Positions 24,801 through 26,258 of a stretch of 26,258 bases of DNA are shown here, piece after piece (position 1 is the stretch's first letter; each line of letters opens with the position of its first letter). The stretch covers positions 1 through 26,258 of the forward strand of contig JAFLRW010000007.1 of the NCBI GenBank assembly GCA_022511285.1. Reading direction: 5' to 3'. Source of the stretch: Duncaniella sp. Lineage in GTDB: Bacteria > Bacteroidota > Bacteroidia > Bacteroidales > Muribaculaceae. Both the position numbers and the translations under genes were made by a program. The notes beneath the pieces are model-generated. The model saw nothing but the letters and a program-made list of their open reading frames with translations. It had not been told where the DNA came from and made no database searches.

Positions 24801-25150
24801 GAGCCGTCGGGGGTGAAGGCTTCGGGGATTTCGGGGGCTGAGTGGTGGGTGAGGCGGTGGGGCTTGCCTCCTCGGGATGGGATGGTGTAGATGTCGAAGT
24901 TGCCGTTGCAGTCAGAGGCGTAGGCTATGGTGAGGCCGTCGGGGCTCCAGACGGGGTTACATTCGTAGTGTGGTGTTGCCGTGAGGCGTGTGGCTTGTCC
25001 TCCGGTGGCGGGGACTGTGAAGATGTCGCCTTTGTAGGTGAAGGCTATCGTGAGGCCGTCGGGGGCTATGGCTATGTCGCGCATCCAGAGGGGTGTGGCG
25101 GCTGAGGATGCGTTGAGGGTGGCTGCGAGGAGGATGGGTAGGAGTGTCAT
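21899..25150 (-). CDS. Tricorn-like S41 serine protease
   Basis: 1083 aa. The short N-terminus MTLLPILLAATLNASSA is hydrophobic but lacks a basic residue; it probably still acts as a signal peptide, and no upstream start is available. Two beta-propeller regions of PD40/WD40-like repeats cover about 20-300 and 310-560 (WSPDGLTIAYASD, SPDGTQIAFAHRGD). A Lys/Glu-rich insert lies at about 565-605. A tricorn core C1 domain (about 710-790) holds H773 in GELNVSHTG. A PDZ domain spans about 795-870 and the S41 domain about 895-1070, with the probable nucleophile S989 (EANYSNAHG) and E1046 (LLENTQLEPD). Members degrade peptides, perhaps in the periplasm. It lies 16 nt after the EamA transporter gene and is likely cotranscribed. 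Confidence 0.92.
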   Translation of the reverse strand: MTLLPILLAATLNASSAATPLWMRDIAIAPDGLTIAFTYKGDIFTVPATGGQATRLTATPHYECNPVWSPDGLTIAYASDCNGNFDIYTIPSRGGKPHRLTHHSAPEIPEAFTPDGSRILYSAAIQAPAASRVFPTPRLTQLYSIPADGSTPPVQEIATPVKHPSFTADGNSFIYMDIKGMEDEWRKHHTSSVTRDIWLYDANTASHRNLTHRQGEDRDPVIDPATATVYFLSERNGTSFNIYSFPLDNPSAITRLTDFTTHPVRFLSRAADGTLAFGYDGEIYTLTPGNTPHKIPVTIIDDYTEPETLIRFTSGAQDPVPSPDGTQIAFAHRGDIFVTAVDYTTTKQITATPQGEREPSWGADNRTLYYTSDRDGHDNIYRARIARKDDPNFPNATIVEETAVFPPSDGIDRSAPLVSPNGQRIAFIQERRKIAVMDLDTRAVRLLTNGETYTANDADIQLDWSPDSEWLVATIDTHQRDPYYDIALYNAATGEMVRVTNDAFTNHSPRWVMGGNAILFLSDRYGMKNLASWGSQDDVLIAFTNREAFDRYRLSPEDFELLQEVEKAAKKKKEAPKADDKKKKSSKKAAETAEEKPDDHVNVEPEGIEERIVRLTPFSSDIADAWADPDGKDLYFLAKVDDGYDLWKMDMRKEDVELYKKLGAKHLTLNPDSAGKKLFLLGSSTMKKMPLTSGKLENITFSASQKIDTRAERDYMFDYILAEEGKRFLVEDMFGTDWQGLGTAYRRYLPHISNNYDFAEMASELLGELNVSHTGARYYPSATPEPTRSLGLIYDLATPATDGLKVAEVIAAGPFDRSASRMLPGATITAIDGTDITTLASPLEALNSPTRRKVLVSFTLPSGEKVDEVVIPIAAAAENELLYRRWVERNRATVDSLSGGRLGYVHIRSMNDASYRNIYADVLGRYADRDGIVIDTRWNGGGRLHEDIEVLFSGKKYLTQEIRGVKSGEMPSKRWLRPTVMITCEANYSNAHGTPWMYRNRALGKIVGMPVPGTMSSVNWIDLQDDTMLFGVPVVGFRDASGRLLENTQLEPDVIVANDPAIIASGRDQQLEKAVSVLLEEVK

Positions 25151-25166
25151 GTGGTGGGGAGGGGGA

Positions 25167-26087
25167 TTATGTGTTTTTTATTTGGCGGCGCTGCATGTAG
25201 TCGGCTATCCATACTCCGGCGAGGATGAGGCAGCAGCCTGTGTATCCTATGGGGGTGATTGTTTCGTTGAGTGTAATCAGGGCGAAAATCATTGTTATGA
25301 TTGGCTGGAAGTATAGGTAGTTGGATGCTGTGACGGCTCCGATTTTTATGATTGCGCAGGCCCACATCAGGAATGCTGCGGCGGAGCATATGAGGGCGAG
25401 GAAGAGGAGGTTGATGAGACAGATGGGGTCGAGGATTACGGCGGGGCTTGTTATCTGTGGCTCTACGGCGAGGAATGGGATGGCTGTGAGGACTCCGTAG
25501 AAGAATACTTTGCGTGTGATGAAGAGTTCGGTGTAGTGTGCGTTGAGTGGTTTGAGCAGGAGTCCGTAGATGGCCCAGCAGAAGGCTGCAAGGAGCGAGA
25601 GGAGGTCGCCGATGGGGTTGAGGGCCATGTTGAATGAGCTGTTGAATATTACGAGGCCTACTCCGAGGAAGGCTATGATGCTTCCGATGTAGGACCATCG
25701 CCCGGGGCGGTTGTTTTTGTAGACGAGGCCAATCAGGAGGACTGTGAGGAGCGGGGGGAGTGATGTGATGAGTGAAACGTTGGTGACGAGGGTGTATTCG
25801 AGGGCTACGTTTTCGGCTATGAAGTAGACGGAGCCGGCCACGAGTCCGCATCCGATGAATAGGAGTTCGTCTTTGAGGGAGTTGGCGAGGATTTTTTTGT
25901 GGCAGAAGCTTAGGATGGCGAGGTAGGCGAGGATGAAGCGGTAGATGTAGATTTCGATTGGATGGAGTCCGTGGTCGAGGAGGATGCGTGTTGAGACTAA
26001 TGAGAGGCCCCACGCTGTGACGGTGAGTGCGGCACACAGGTGGTAGAGCCATAGGTTTCCCTTGCCGGAGCTTCGTTGTGGGTCCAT
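25167..26087 (-). CDS. EamA/DMT-superfamily transporter
   Basis: 306 aa from the ATG at 26087 (MDPQRSSGKG); a TTG 13 codons upstream would fall on the predicted transcription start. About ten hydrophobic helices are visible in two repeats, the 10-TMS layout of the drug/metabolite transporter superfamily. The first repeat begins with LTVTAWGLSLVSTRILLDHG and the second with LSLLAAFCWAIYGLLLK. The final helix ends GYTGCCLILAGVWIADYMQRR. It sits in the inner membrane and probably exports a small metabolite; the substrate cannot be inferred. It precedes the tricorn-like protease gene by 16 nt. Confidence 0.92.
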   Translation of the reverse strand: MDPQRSSGKGNLWLYHLCAALTVTAWGLSLVSTRILLDHGLHPIEIYIYRFILAYLAILSFCHKKILANSLKDELLFIGCGLVAGSVYFIAENVALEYTLVTNVSLITSLPPLLTVLLIGLVYKNNRPGRWSYIGSIIAFLGVGLVIFNSSFNMALNPIGDLLSLLAAFCWAIYGLLLKPLNAHYTELFITRKVFFYGVLTAIPFLAVEPQITSPAVILDPICLINLLFLALICSAAAFLMWACAIIKIGAVTASNYLYFQPIITMIFALITLNETITPIGYTGCCLILAGVWIADYMQRRQIKNT

Positions 26088-26113
26088 AGTGGGAGGTGGG
26101 GTTTTAGAATAGA

Positions 26114-26144
26114 CAAAGTTACGCAATTTTTGGCAATCTGCAAA
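26114..26144 (-). promoter_or_regulatory. Bacteroidota-type promoter of the EamA-protease operon
   Basis: On the minus strand TTTG (26141-26144), exactly 19 nt, then TAACTTTG (26114-26121): a full match to the consensus. The start of transcription near 26107 leaves a leader of about 20 nt before the ATG at 26087. Confidence 0.82.
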
Positions 26145-26167
26145 TTCTTTGTGGCTTCCAAGGGGGC

Positions 26168-26219
26168 ATAATCAGATAATCAGATAATCAGCAGGCGGGG
26201 GGCATAATCAGATAATCAC
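26168..26219. repeat. Octamer array upstream of the EamA promoter
   Basis: ATAATCAG three times (26168-26191), a G-rich 12-nt spacer, then ATAATCAG and ATAATCAC (26204-26219). It probably follows the end of a gene beyond the right edge, as the other arrays follow gene ends. Confidence 0.9.
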
Positions 26220-26257
26220 CAAAATCAGAGGGGGGTGTGGTGATTTTGGTGATTATC
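26211..26257. repeat. 17-bp perfect inverted repeat at the right edge
   Basis: The 17 nt at 26211-26227 are exactly inverted at 26241-26257, around a 13-nt G-rich loop. The left arm includes the last octamer (ATAATCAC), so the octamer unit is also present here in the opposite orientation (GTGATTAT). It could be a terminator of a gene to the right, but no T-tract is visible. Confidence 0.8.
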
Positions 26258-26258
26258 G

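Noticed and set aside
25147..26052. 301-codon minus-strand frame overlapping the EamA gene
   Set aside because: Its translation is rich in Pro, His and Arg, as expected from a shifted frame; the overlapping frame has clear transporter helices and a matching promoter.

Overview
The window looks like a chromosomal segment from a Bacteroidota bacterium, most likely order Bacteroidales and plausibly a gut Muribaculaceae-type organism. The reasons are several. Promoters fit the Bacteroidota sigma consensus (-33 TTTG and -7 TAnnTTTG), two of them perfectly. There is a DUF4494-family protein beside a YggS homologue. pdxJ is linked to exbB-exbD-tonB. There is a tricorn-type S41 protease. Two secreted proteins end in a 'YDLxGR...GxY...K' tail like the type A sorting domain of type IX secretion. 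The family assignments come from motifs read by eye; the family-level taxonomy is inference.

Layout. 1-4594 (minus): ftsY, rimO, an isochorismate synthase gene and a truncated SGNH-fold envelope protein, tightly packed behind a perfect-consensus promoter at 4634-4665. 4771-7494 (minus): a secreted GH3 glycosidase with an inserted CBM6-like module, with its own promoter and a candidate terminator. 7624-10192 (minus): dedA-rpe-queA, joined by 4-nt ATGA overlaps. 10427-12352 (minus): a large acidic secreted protein of unknown function. 12353-12841: a gene-free stretch filled with two unrelated families of short repeats.

12842-19652 (minus) is one long collinear run: pdxJ, exbB, exbD, tonB-like, DUF4494, yggS, neuC/legG-like epimerase, neuA/legF-like cytidylyltransferase, and a CBS-domain nucleotidyltransferase of the PtmE type. 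Most of the last five genes overlap at stop/start codons. The final three suggest part of a nonulosonic (legionaminic- or sialic-like) acid pathway; the synthase is not in the window. Divergent from pdxJ on the plus strand are an ACT-like protein that seems to have lost its CBS domains, NAD kinase, and a YgjP-type zinc peptidase. 21899-26087 (minus): an EamA transporter followed by a tricorn-like protease, behind another perfect-consensus promoter.

The least explained structure is a dispersed octamer, ATAATCAG. It forms tandem arrays in four intergenic regions (12513-12847, 16861-16913, 20182-20225, 26168-26219). Several arrays begin inside the stop codon of the preceding gene. All arrays lie in the same orientation on the plus strand although the flanking genes point both ways. 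The intergene at 12353-12841 also holds a second, 11-bp repeat array that folds with an upstream copy into a 21-bp perfect inverted repeat.

No rRNA, tRNA, CRISPR array, transposase or phage gene was recognised.
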